Shown here: positions 6,573-13,233 of the stretch, piece by piece
Layout: every line of letters begins with the position of its first letter
Position numbering within the stretch: position 1 is the stretch's first letter
NCBI GenBank assembly: GCA_049670505.1
Contig: JBATTK010000127.1
Span: forward strand, 1-14,072
Length of the DNA stretch: 14,072 bases
DNA from: JBATTK01 sp049670505
GTDB taxonomy: Bacteria > Bacteroidota > Bacteroidia > Flavobacteriales > Flavobacteriaceae
Direction: 5' to 3'
Position numbers and translations under genes: made by a program
Notes under the pieces: model-generated
Databases searched by the model: none
Told to the model about the DNA's origin: nothing
Seen by the model: the letters and a program-made list of their open reading frames with translations, nothing else

Positions 6573-8048
6573 ATGAGTAAAAATTTGACAAAAAGGGATG
6601 AGGATTATTCCAAATGGTACAATGAGCTTGTGGTTAAGGCAGATTTAGCCGAAAACTCCGGAGTTAGGGGATGTATGGTCATAAAACCCTATGGCTATGC
6701 TATTTGGGAAAAAATGCAGGCTCAACTGGACAAAATGTTCAAGGAAACCGGACATGAAAACGCCTATTTCCCTTTGTTTATCCCAAAATCCTATTTAAGT
6801 AAGGAGGCCAGTCATGTAGAAGGATTTGCCAAGGAATGTGCCGTGGTTACTCACTATAGATTAAAGAATGCCGAAGATGGTAGTGGAATTATTGTTGATC
6901 CAGATGCAAAATTGGAAGAAGAGCTCATTGTTAGACCTACTTCCGAAACTATAATTTGGGATACATATAGAAAATGGATCCAGTCCTATAGGGATTTACC
7001 TTTGTTGATCAATCAATGGGCCAATGTAGTCCGATGGGAAATGCGTACCCGTCTTTTTCTACGCACTGCGGAATTTCTGTGGCAAGAAGGCCATACGGCA
7101 CATGCCACCGAAAAAGAAGCAATAGATGAGGCGGAACAAATGATGAACGTTTATGCCGATTTTGCAGAGGATTATATGGCAGTACCCGTAATCAAGGGAA
7201 CCAAAACGGAAAGCGAACGTTTTGCCGGTGCTGTTGAAACGTATTGTATTGAAGCCCTGATGCAAGATGGAAAAGCCCTTCAAGCAGGCACTTCACACTT
7301 TCTGGGACAAAACTTTGCAAAGGCTTTTGATGTAAAATTTGCGTCCAAAGAAGGCAAACAAGAACATGTTTGGGCCACTTCCTGGGGTGTTTCAACCCGG
7401 CTCATGGGTGCTTTGATCATGACCCATAGTGATGATAATGGCTTGGTACTACCCCCCAAATTGGCCCCTATACAAGTAGTAGTCGTCCCCATTTACAAGG
7501 GTCTGGAACAATTGGATGCCATTTCCGAAAAGGTAAATCCCTTGGTAAAGGAACTGCGTTCTAAAGGTATATCCGTGAAGTTCGATAATAGGGATACCCA
7601 TAAACCAGGATTCAAATTCAACGAGTATGAATTAAAAGGTGTTCCTGTGCGTTTGGCAATCGGTCAACGCGATTTGGATAATGGAACGTATGAAATAGCC
7701 CGTAGGGACACTTTGGAAAAAGAAACCGTTCAAATGGGGGATGTAGTCGGGAAAATCGAATTTTTGTTGAAAGATATCCAAAAAAACATCTATCAAAAGG
7801 CAGCGGACTATAGAAGCGATCATATTACCGAAGTGGATTCCTATCATGAATTTAAAACCATTTTGGAAGAAAAGGGTGGTTTTATTTCCGCCCATTGGGA
7901 CGGGACCGCTGAAACTGAGGAACGGATAAAGGATGAAACAAAAGCTACCATTCGTTGTATTCCCATAAATGTTAAAGAAGAGCAGGGAAGTTGTGTGTTT
8001 ACAGGAAAACCTTCATTGCGAAGGGTGTTGTTCGCAAAAGCGTACTAA
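6573..8048 (+). CDS. proS: Prolyl-tRNA synthetase, short archaeal/eukaryote-like (type 3) form
   Basis: Cytoplasmic class II aminoacyl-tRNA synthetase that charges tRNA-Pro with proline using ATP. It has 491 residues, the usual size of the type 3 enzyme, and lacks the inserted editing domain of the long bacterial form. Motif 1 region: MVIKPYGYAIWEKMQ (~35-49). The RPTSE block with the Thr-x-Glu proline-binding residues is at 111-115. Motif 2 spans ~143-167 (VVRWEMRTRLFLRTAEFLW, then QEGHTAH). HFLGQNF is at 232-238 and motif 3, GVSTRLMGALIM, at 262-273. The anticodon-binding domain follows (~289-390), then a C-terminal zinc-domain-like region with only two Cys (C452, C464), ending in the family's terminal Tyr (AKAY). 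The ATG at 6573 gives the expected N-terminus. It is divergent from the lipoprotein gene. No clear terminator is seen before the tRNA 170 bases downstream. Confidence 0.97.
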   Translation: MSKNLTKRDEDYSKWYNELVVKADLAENSGVRGCMVIKPYGYAIWEKMQAQLDKMFKETGHENAYFPLFIPKSYLSKEASHVEGFAKECAVVTHYRLKNAEDGSGIIVDPDAKLEEELIVRPTSETIIWDTYRKWIQSYRDLPLLINQWANVVRWEMRTRLFLRTAEFLWQEGHTAHATEKEAIDEAEQMMNVYADFAEDYMAVPVIKGTKTESERFAGAVETYCIEALMQDGKALQAGTSHFLGQNFAKAFDVKFASKEGKQEHVWATSWGVSTRLMGALIMTHSDDNGLVLPPKLAPIQVVVVPIYKGLEQLDAISEKVNPLVKELRSKGISVKFDNRDTHKPGFKFNEYELKGVPVRLAIGQRDLDNGTYEIARRDTLEKETVQMGDVVGKIEFLLKDIQKNIYQKAADYRSDHITEVDSYHEFKTILEEKGGFISAHWDGTAETEERIKDETKATIRCIPINVKEEQGSCVFTGKPSLRRVLFAKAY

Positions 8049-8165
8049 ATATCAAAGGGAGACATGGCAGGATAAACGACGAGGGTCTATTAGGGCATTT
8101 TATGGGTTGAATCGGTTATCCAGGAAGGTCTAAGAGAAGTTTCATTAAAAAATAATATATAGGTA

Positions 8166-8195
8166 TTGCGATAGTTAAAAATAATTGTATTTTTG
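8166..8195 (+). promoter_or_regulatory. Bacteroidota-type promoter for tRNA-Glu and rpsT
   Basis: A -33 element TTG (8166-8168) is followed after exactly 19 bases by TATTTTTG (8188-8195), a perfect match to TAnnTTTG, the -7 box recognised by the Bacteroidota primary sigma factor. Transcription would begin near 8200, about 20 bases before the mature tRNA 5' end, leaving a short leader for RNase P. Confidence 0.85.
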
Positions 8196-8218
8196 CATCC
8201 GCAATTGTATAAATATAT

Positions 8219-8290
8219 GGTCCGTTCGTCTAGGGGTTAGGACGCCAGGTTTTCATCCTGGTAACAGGGGTTCGATTCCCCTACGGGCTA
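8219..8290 (+). tRNA. tRNA-Glu (anticodon TTC)
   Basis: A 72-base cloverleaf. The acceptor arm is GGTCCGT paired with ACGGGCT, including G-U pairs at 1-72 and 3-70, with discriminator A. The anticodon stem CCAGG/CCTGG encloses TTTTCAT, giving anticodon TTC. The T arm is AGGGG TTCGATT CCCCT. CCA is not encoded, so it must be added after transcription. It reads GAA and GAG codons. The 49-base gap to rpsT contains no terminator, so processing from a shared transcript is likely. Confidence 0.97.
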
Positions 8291-8339
8291 CAAAATAAAG
8301 GCTCAGTAGGTTTTATTAAAAATATAACAAAAGAATATA

Positions 8340-8591
8340 ATGGCAAATCATAAGTCGGCATTAAAGAGAATAAGAAGAAACGAAGCGGTTCGCTTGCGTA
8401 ACAGGTACCAGCATAAGACGACCCGTAATGCAATTAAAAAACTGCGTGCAGAGGAGAATAAAAAAGATGCACAAACTTTATTGCCTACCGTAATAAGTAT
8501 GATCGACAGATTGGCAAAGCGCAATATCATCCATGCCAATAAAGCGGCAAACTTAAAAAGTAAATTGACGAAGCAGGTCGCTGCTTTGTAA
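8340..8591 (+). CDS. rpsT: 30S ribosomal protein S20 (bS20)
   Basis: Small basic ribosomal protein of 83 residues that binds 16S rRNA in the body of the 30S subunit. The N-terminus MANHKSALKRIRRNEAVRLR, the central KKLRAEENKKDA and the HANKAANLKSKLTKQV block near the C-terminus match the S20 family, and the length is normal. It forms a long three-helix bundle rich in Lys and Arg. The ATG follows an A-rich stretch, as is typical of Bacteroidota starts. It probably shares the tRNA-Glu promoter and ends at a strong hairpin 20 bases beyond the stop. Confidence 0.98.
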   Translation: MANHKSALKRIRRNEAVRLRNRYQHKTTRNAIKKLRAEENKKDAQTLLPTVISMIDRLAKRNIIHANKAANLKSKLTKQVAAL

Positions 8592-8610
8592 CGCTTACTG
8601 TGTAGTATAA

Positions 8611-8640
8611 AAAAACGCCTTTCGAAAGAAAGGCGTTTTT
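8611..8640. terminator. Intrinsic terminator after rpsT
   Basis: AAAAACGCCTTTC (8611-8623) pairs perfectly with GAAAGGCGTTTTT (8628-8640) across a GAAA loop, a 13-bp stem followed by more Ts on the plus strand. The A-rich left arm lets it also end transcription of the convergent minus-strand gene that stops at 8674. Confidence 0.95.
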
Positions 8641-8649
8641 GTTTTTTGG

Positions 8650-8673
8650 TCCATTCCTTGTCCAAGGAATGGA
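8650..8673. repeat. 24-bp near-perfect palindrome between convergent genes
   Basis: TCCATTCCTTG (8650-8660) and CAAGGAATGGA (8663-8673) are perfect inverted arms separated by TC. It abuts the stop codon of the minus-strand 77-residue gene and lies just beyond the rpsT terminator. No U-tract follows in either direction. It may be an RNA 3'-end stabiliser, a secondary terminator stem or a protein-binding site. Confidence 0.6.
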
Positions 8674-8907
8674 CTACCCATTAAAAGGTTCGGCCTTTAT
8701 TACTTCTACCGAGATGTCATCATGGGAAATGGGATACTGTCCTCCAGACACCAGCTTAAAGAAGTGTACAGAGGATTCTCTTTTGATTTTCCCTTTTAAC
8801 ATATCCATATCTATCTCCCCGCCCTCTTGTTGCCAAATGAAACAGGAATGTTCCCCTATCTGAATTATTTTATGGGTTGCTTTGTATTCCGTAATGTACG
8901 TAGTCAT
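8674..8907 (-). CDS. Hypothetical 77-residue protein
   Basis: I do not recognise this protein. It has an ATG start, 77 residues, no signal peptide and no membrane segment, and mixed alpha/beta-like composition. The beginning (TTYITEYKATHKIIQIGEHS) and the piece HSCFIWQQEGGEIDMDMLKG look like ordinary cytoplasmic protein rather than an antisense shadow. The overlapping plus-strand frame is Cys/Ser/Pro-rich and unconvincing. It stands alone, convergent with rpsT and with a 406-base gene-free region upstream. Short and orphan-like, so its reality is probable but not certain. Confidence 0.6.
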   Translation of the reverse strand: MTTYITEYKATHKIIQIGEHSCFIWQQEGGEIDMDMLKGKIKRESSVHFFKLVSGGQYPISHDDISVEVIKAEPFNG

Positions 8908-9313
8908 AGTTGGTTAGACTAGTTTGTTAGTTTTGGTTTGGTATGGAATTTTTCAATGAAAAATGACCGTTTTAAAAGTAATGATTTTTATCTCTTTTCC
9001 TACATAAAACTTTAAGATTTGTCAATTTTTCAAGTTACATAGGTAAGAAAACCCGTTGTGCATTTTGATTTTAAGATTCAAAATTCATCAGTTCGAACCT
9101 GCCTGTCGGCAAACAGGCCTGCCTGCGGTAGGCAGGTGCTTCGACCGGAGGAAGAAGTGTATCGAGAATAGAGTTTTGGATCAAAAAAAGCTGTTCTCGA
9201 TACAATTTTTCCCCACTTTGTTGCGAAAAACCACTCGAACTGACGCTTTTTCCGTTTTTATGACCTCCAAAATACACCATAGGTTAAGAAAGTATTTTTC
9301 CTTTGATTATGAT
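8908..9313. other. Gene-free stretch carrying a compound repeat element
   Basis: These 406 bases contain no credible gene. Positions 8908-9060 are AT-rich, probably the promoter region of the minus-strand 77-residue gene, with a small ATTTTTC-AAT-GAAAAAT hairpin at 8948-8964. Positions 9091-9204 form a palindromic element listed separately, and 9205-9262 may be its unpaired tail. The last 50 bases are AT-rich and lead to the end of the DUF2306 gene; I see no strong terminator for that gene. Confidence 0.65.
9091..9204. repeat. Compound palindromic element (REP/MITE-like)
   Basis: Two parts. In the first (9091-9145), GCCTGT (9101-9106) pairs with ACAGGC (9113-9118), and CCTGCCT (9118-9124) pairs with AGGCAGG (9130-9136). 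The outer flanks GTTCGAA and TTCGAC are also roughly complementary, giving a cruciform-like fold. In the second (9158-9204), TGTATCGAGAA (9158-9168) pairs perfectly with TTCTCGATACA (9194-9204), and the inner bases extend the stem imperfectly down to a TTTG-GAT-CAAA tip. GC content is locally above the surroundings. From memory, CCTGCC/GGCAGG palindromes and TTCTCGATAC-type sequences recur between genes in Flavobacteriaceae; copy number here cannot be checked. No transposase gene is present. Confidence 0.7.
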
Positions 9314-9703
9314 TTAGTTAAAAAACACCCCGTGTAGATACCTGCCGGGTGCTAAGGTAAACCCGCCGGCAATTATGATCGCTCCTATATAAAGGAGTAT
9401 CATTTTACTCCTATGTCTCCTTACATTTCCCTTTTTAATGGCCCAAACGGCCGTTGGTACAGCGTAAAGGGTAAGAATACTGAACAAATGTATCCACCCA
9501 AAATGATTTAAGAACTGTGCACCTACTTGTGCAGGTAAAAATAAACTTACCATCGCAGTAAAGAACATAAGGCCCATATATACTTTGCCAATGCCCCTAT
9601 GGTTTTTGGTACCCTTTGTTGCCATCAGCAGGAAAGCTCCTATAAAGATACAGGGAACAACGGTTACCAAATGCAGGTACATTAAAATGGTATAGGTGGT
9701 CAT
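9314..9703 (-). CDS. DUF2306 family membrane protein
   Basis: Small polytopic inner-membrane protein of 129 residues. Four hydrophobic segments lie at roughly 5-27, 41-56, 66-88 and 100-118. The layout matches DUF2306: a His in helix 1 (MYLHLVTVVP), NHRGIGKVYM before helix 2, GWIHLFSI in helix 3, GNVRRHRSKM before helix 4, and the end motif AGGFTLAPGR. No biochemical function is established for the family. The His residues at helix ends could bind a cofactor such as heme, but that is speculation. The ATG at 9703 starts directly before the first helix. The next gene upstream on the same strand ends about 100 bases away, so this is probably a separate unit. Confidence 0.82.
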   Translation of the reverse strand: MTTYTILMYLHLVTVVPCIFIGAFLLMATKGTKNHRGIGKVYMGLMFFTAMVSLFLPAQVGAQFLNHFGWIHLFSILTLYAVPTAVWAIKKGNVRRHRSKMILLYIGAIIIAGGFTLAPGRYLHGVFFN

Positions 9704-9804
9704 AAGCTTAATTTTTTACTAAAATCGAATAAAAAACAGAATATACAGGATGAAAAAGGATGAATTGTAATTTTCATACGCTGGATTGAAGAATGCAAAG
9801 GAGA

Positions 9805-10485
9805 TTATGTGGTCAACCGCCTTCGCATTCGTACAAATCCTATGATAAAACAAGTATACATTATGATGATTAGGGATAGGTGTATCTTCCGTAAATATAA
9901 ATACCTAAGGTCATATATTGTGTTAAAATATCGGTCGACTTTAATGGGCAAATACCCGCTATAAAAAATAAACAGTCCTACACTCAACCAAAATAGAAGA
10001 TCTCTATTTATAGAAAAAACCCTGTTGGGATCTCGTAACTGCACAAAATAAAAAATGGTACACAAAAGCAAGACGATACCTCCAAAAACATAAGTAAATG
10101 TTTGTGCTTCGATCATAAAGTTTTCAAAAAATGGATTGATAACAGCTATAAGCAGGAAAATAATACCACCATATACAATGATCCTTTTTTGCTTTTCATT
10201 TACTAGGGAATTCCAAAAAATATAATAGAAATAGAGGTAGAAAATAACATTGTAGATATTATATATTATTACATTATATGTGATGTAAAGACTTTTCTGA
10301 AATAAACTGAACAGCTCATACTCGGAAATCAACTCCCCTAACAGCTCATTAAAAAACGTATAAATAAAAAGAATTGGTAAATATTTTAAAGAGGTATTAA
10401 AATATTTACGGTATTTATATAAGGACAAAACAGCCGTTATCCCATATAACGGTATATAGGAGTTCTCCATAAAGGTATCCATCAT
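9805..10485 (-). CDS. Polytopic membrane protein of unknown function
   Basis: Integral membrane protein of about 226 residues and roughly seven hydrophobic helices, with many aromatic residues (for example FIYTFFNELLG, YNVIFYLYFYYIFW, GGIVLLLCTIFYFVQL, LLFWLSVGLFIFYSGYLPI). It ends in a basic tail (RMRRRLTT), suggesting a cytoplasmic C-terminus. The frame extends back to a TTG at 10494, but I prefer the ATG at 10485; ATGs at 10482 and 10470 also fit. I recall similar flavobacterial proteins of this 7-helix type beside sensor histidine kinases, but none is visible here. The lipoprotein gene upstream ends 42 bases before this ATG on the same strand, so the two are probably one operon. No catalytic motif is seen. 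Confidence 0.75.
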   Translation of the reverse strand: MMDTFMENSYIPLYGITAVLSLYKYRKYFNTSLKYLPILFIYTFFNELLGELISEYELFSLFQKSLYITYNVIIYNIYNVIFYLYFYYIFWNSLVNEKQKRIIVYGGIIFLLIAVINPFFENFMIEAQTFTYVFGGIVLLLCTIFYFVQLRDPNRVFSINRDLLFWLSVGLFIFYSGYLPIKVDRYFNTIYDLRYLYLRKIHLSLIIIMYTCFIIGFVRMRRRLTT

Positions 10486-10527
10486 AGTATTCAAATAGTA
10501 TGTCTTTTAACTATTGAAAATCAATTA

Positions 10528-11238
10528 CTAATGAGGCGGCGGTACAGAACTACCCTCGTTCAAAACAAAACTTTGGTCACCGTTAAATGCGGAAGGAGCA
10601 TTGGCATTGGGTTTCAAAATGGCTGGTATAAAGGAAGCATGGGCTCTGTAACCTTCACTTTCTAAAGCACCTATGCCATTTGGCGCATGCCTTTCCAATT
10701 TGTTGGTCAGTAGAACGGGCGTTCTATCTTTTTCTCCTCCGGTAGTATAAAAACCAAATTCCCTATCGCCCCTTTTTATGGTCGGCATGATAAAAATGGA
10801 ATTTTGTCTGGGATGTTTTATTTTTCTTTTGCTATGCTCAAAGTGTTCTTTATCCGGGTAGTTGGATAAATAGAACCGTAAGGTAGAAATTTCAACATTT
10901 GCCTTTTTGGCTTCCTGTTCTATAAAGGCCAAATATTGCTTAATGGTCTTATAGTCATAATAGGTGTAGCGGGCAACATCAAAGGTATCTTTACTTTTTT
11001 TATCATATCTATTTATAGAATCCTCATAGTGTTTAATGAGCGGTACCCTACGTTTGGTATAATCGTCATACATATGTTTGGCCTGTTTTACATCTATAAT
11101 TTGCGCGGGAGCAATGACTATGGGGTCCTCTTTTGGTTCATCATCACCTTCTTTTTTTCTTTCCCCACAAGAGATAAAGCTTAGGCACATAACAAAAGCA
11201 AATAGTTGTACAAGCGAATTTTGTGTAACATTTTTCAT
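10528..11238 (-). CDS. Lipoprotein of unknown function
   Basis: Predicted lipoprotein of 236 residues from the ATG at 11238; the frame also has a TTG six bases earlier, which is less likely. The signal sequence ends in a lipobox (CLSFISC followed by Gly), then an acidic linker (KKEGDDEPKEDP). The mature part contains a helical, charged region with MYDDYTKRRVPLIKHYEDSI, TYYDYKTIKQYLAFIEQEAK and the stretch STLRFYLSNYPD. A more beta-like C-terminal part follows (SIFIMPTIKRGDREFGFYTT) with a Pro/Asn-rich, probably flexible tail ending SSVPPPH. The MYDDYTKRR/YYDYKTIKQYL pattern looks like a conserved flavobacterial family, but I cannot attach a domain name or function. It precedes the polytopic membrane protein by 42 bases, suggesting the pair acts together at the envelope. 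Confidence 0.78.
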   Translation of the reverse strand: MKNVTQNSLVQLFAFVMCLSFISCGERKKEGDDEPKEDPIVIAPAQIIDVKQAKHMYDDYTKRRVPLIKHYEDSINRYDKKSKDTFDVARYTYYDYKTIKQYLAFIEQEAKKANVEISTLRFYLSNYPDKEHFEHSKRKIKHPRQNSIFIMPTIKRGDREFGFYTTGGEKDRTPVLLTNKLERHAPNGIGALESEGYRAHASFIPAILKPNANAPSAFNGDQSFVLNEGSSVPPPH

Positions 11239-11370
11239 GATCAAGACTTTTTAAATAGTTATTAATGTGTTCTATTAATTGTGGGGAACTTTTTTCTTGC
11301 AATAAAAATAGTATATATTCCTTTTGTTTTAACGATAAATGGCATCTATTCGTTGTATGGCTTTTTAAAT

Positions 11371-11406
11371 TAGAACCCCCCTTGGCAAAAGTCAAGGGGG
11401 GTTCTA
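11371..11406 (-). terminator. Strong hairpin downstream of rho
   Basis: TAGAACCCCCCTTG (11371-11384) pairs perfectly with CAAGGGGGGTTCTA (11393-11406), a 14-bp stem with an 8-base loop, located 22 bases past the rho stop on the minus strand. The bases after it on that strand are ATTTAAAAAG, so it lacks a real U-tract. It could be a terminator or a 3'-end protecting stem, and it also separates rho from the downstream lipoprotein gene. Confidence 0.75.
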
Positions 11407-11427
11407 AAATCTATATGGGAAATAGGC

Positions 11428-13041
11428 CTATTGACTCATGGTCATTAAGAATTCCTCGTTGTTTTTGGTCTGCTTTATGCGCTGTTCCATAAATTCCATA
11501 GCTTCTACAGGATTCATGTCCGCTAAGTATTTACGCATGATCCACATGCGCTGAATGTTATTTTCGTCCAGTAACAGATCATCTCTACGCGTACTGGAAG
11601 ACGTAAGGTCAATGGCAGGGAATATTCTTCTATTGGATATCTTACGATCTAATTGAAGTTCCATATTACCGGTTCCTTTAAACTCTTCAAAGATTACCTC
11701 GTCCATCTTAGATCCGGTCTCTGTCAAAGCAGTGGCAATAATAGATAGGGATCCGCCATTCTCAATATTACGTGCGGCACCAAAGAAGCGTTTGGGTTTG
11801 TGCAGTGCGTTGGCATCAACACCCCCACTCAACACCTTGCCCGAGGCAGGTTGCACGGTATTATAGGCACGGGCCAAACGCGTAATGGAATCCAATAGGA
11901 TTACTACATCATGACCACATTCTACCAGACGCTTTGCTTTTTCCAATACAATATTGGCCACACGTACGTGTTCCGTTGCTTCCTTATCAAAAGTGGAGGC
12001 AATTACTTCCCCACGTACATTGCGTTGCATGTCGGTAACTTCCTCCGGACGTTCATCGATCAATAAAACAATTTGATATACTTCCGGATGATTGGCGGCG
12101 ATGGCATTGGCGATATCCTTTAATAACATCGTCTTACCTGTTTTAGGCTGGGAAACGATCATGCCCCGTTGTCCTTTTCCAATAGGTGAAAACAAATCCA
12201 TGATACGTGTGGAAATGGTGCTCTGACGTTCCGCCAAATTAAATTTTTCGTCCGGGAATAAAGGCGTTAAATGCTCAAAGGCAACCCTATCCCTGACCAC
12301 TTGTGGGTCCAGGCCGTTGATTTTATTTACTTTGATCAAAGGAAAATATTTTTCGCCCTCTTTTGGTGGACGAACATTCCCTAATACGGTATCCCCGGTC
12401 TTTAACCCGAACAATCGTATTTGCGATTGAGATACATAAATATCATCCGGTGAGGATAGGTAATTGTAATCCGAAGATCGTAAAAAACCATAGCCGTCCT
12501 GCATAATATCCAACACCCCTTCGCTTTCTATAATACTATCGAATTCAAATTCCGGTTGCTTGTACTTATTCTTTAAGTCTTTATCAAAATTGCTATTTTT
12601 CTTATCCTGGCCATTATTTTGATGATGGACTGTGTTCTTTTTAGGGTTGGGACCTTTATGTTGTGGGGTATTTTTTTGATGTTCCTTTTTACTGGGGCCA
12701 GTGTTGGCCGCCCTTTGATGTTGTTGTGGCTTTCTCTCTTCTTGAACCTTGGTTTTAGTGGAAGCGCGTTCAGAAGGAGTATTTTCACCGCTGGCATGCG
12801 TCGTTTTGGCACCCTCAGTTTTCGCTTTAGGGGTCCTTTCTCTCCTAAGTTTAGGCGGTGCTTTGGGCTTTGGGGTATCTATAGAGGCATCCAAGGCCTT
12901 AGGATTCGAAGCTTGGACATCCAAAATTTGATAGACCAAATCCAACTTTTTAAGAGTTTTGTATTTTGGTACATTTAAACCCTTTGCAATTTCTTGAAGC
13001 TCAGGAAGTTTCTTCGATTTTAAATCTGAAATCTCAAACAT
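11428..13041 (-). CDS. rho: Transcription termination factor Rho with long low-complexity insertion
   Basis: Hexameric RNA-dependent ATPase/helicase that ends transcription of untranslated RNA. It has 537 residues against about 419 in E. coli. Residues 1-43 are the Rho N-terminal helical domain. Residues ~44-165 are a Lys/Gln/Asn/His/Thr/Pro-rich insertion, likely disordered. Residues ~173-243 are the cold-shock-like RNA-binding domain (GYGFLR at 183-188). Walker A is SQPKTGKT (297-304). The catalytic Glu lies in IDERPEEVTD (E330), and Walker B in VILLDSITRLARAYN (D384). The Q-loop region begins KVLSGGVDANALHKPKRFF (402-420), the R-loop is FKGTGNMEL (454-462), and the arginine finger is probably R485 in SSSTRRDD. 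All core residues are intact, so it should be active. The extra length lies in the insertion, as in other Bacteroidota. Divergent from the DUF4293 gene. Confidence 0.97.
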   Translation of the reverse strand: MFEISDLKSKKLPELQEIAKGLNVPKYKTLKKLDLVYQILDVQASNPKALDASIDTPKPKAPPKLRRERTPKAKTEGAKTTHASGENTPSERASTKTKVQEERKPQQHQRAANTGPSKKEHQKNTPQHKGPNPKKNTVHHQNNGQDKKNSNFDKDLKNKYKQPEFEFDSIIESEGVLDIMQDGYGFLRSSDYNYLSSPDDIYVSQSQIRLFGLKTGDTVLGNVRPPKEGEKYFPLIKVNKINGLDPQVVRDRVAFEHLTPLFPDEKFNLAERQSTISTRIMDLFSPIGKGQRGMIVSQPKTGKTMLLKDIANAIAANHPEVYQIVLLIDERPEEVTDMQRNVRGEVIASTFDKEATEHVRVANIVLEKAKRLVECGHDVVILLDSITRLARAYNTVQPASGKVLSGGVDANALHKPKRFFGAARNIENGGSLSIIATALTETGSKMDEVIFEEFKGTGNMELQLDRKISNRRIFPAIDLTSSSTRRDDLLLDENNIQRMWIMRKYLADMNPVEAMEFMEQRIKQTKNNEEFLMTMSQ

Positions 13042-13202
13042 TAAGTGTTGAATAAGTTATACTTGTCTTGAAAATTATGAAGTGTATTGTTATTTGGGTA
13101 TTACTTGGGAAAGATGTTCCCTTTGGTAAGTGCTATAACTAATAACAGAGCAATATTACAAATTATTTTCAATATTTCGGGGATAATTCTCAAAAAGACA
13201 CT

Positions 13203-13210
13203 TATTTTTG
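13203..13210 (+). promoter_or_regulatory. Probable -7 box of the DUF4293 gene
   Basis: TATTTTTG matches the Bacteroidota -7 consensus TAnnTTTG exactly. No TTG lies at the ideal upstream distance, so the -33 element is weak. Transcription would start near 13214. That leaves almost no leader for the ATG at 13219 but about 20 bases for the ATG at 13234, which supports the second start. Confidence 0.6.
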
Positions 13211-13233
13211 CACTTTAAATGCAGAAAAAAGCA

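Noticed and set aside
8639..8863. Plus-strand 74-codon frame opposite the 77-residue gene.
   Set aside because: Begins inside the T-tract of the rpsT terminator and is Cys/Ser/Pro-rich; the minus-strand reading is more plausible.
9098..9136. CCTGCC/GGCAGG units considered as the start of a CRISPR array.
   Set aside because: Only two adjacent palindromic units occur, with no regular spacers, no third copy and no cas genes nearby.
9056..9337. Plus-strand 93-codon frame through the palindromic element.
   Set aside because: It crosses the inverted repeats and runs into the end of the DUF2306 gene; its composition is not protein-like.
11144..11395. Minus-strand 83-codon frame upstream of and overlapping the lipoprotein start, with a partly protein-like segment (LKQKEYILFLLQEKSSPQLI).
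   Set aside because: Its only start is a TTG inside the hairpin downstream of rho, and its end overlaps the lipoprotein signal peptide by about 95 bases out of frame.
12619..12978. Plus-strand 119-codon frame antisense to rho.
   Set aside because: Lies entirely opposite the low-complexity insertion of rho, where biased codons leave long open antisense frames.
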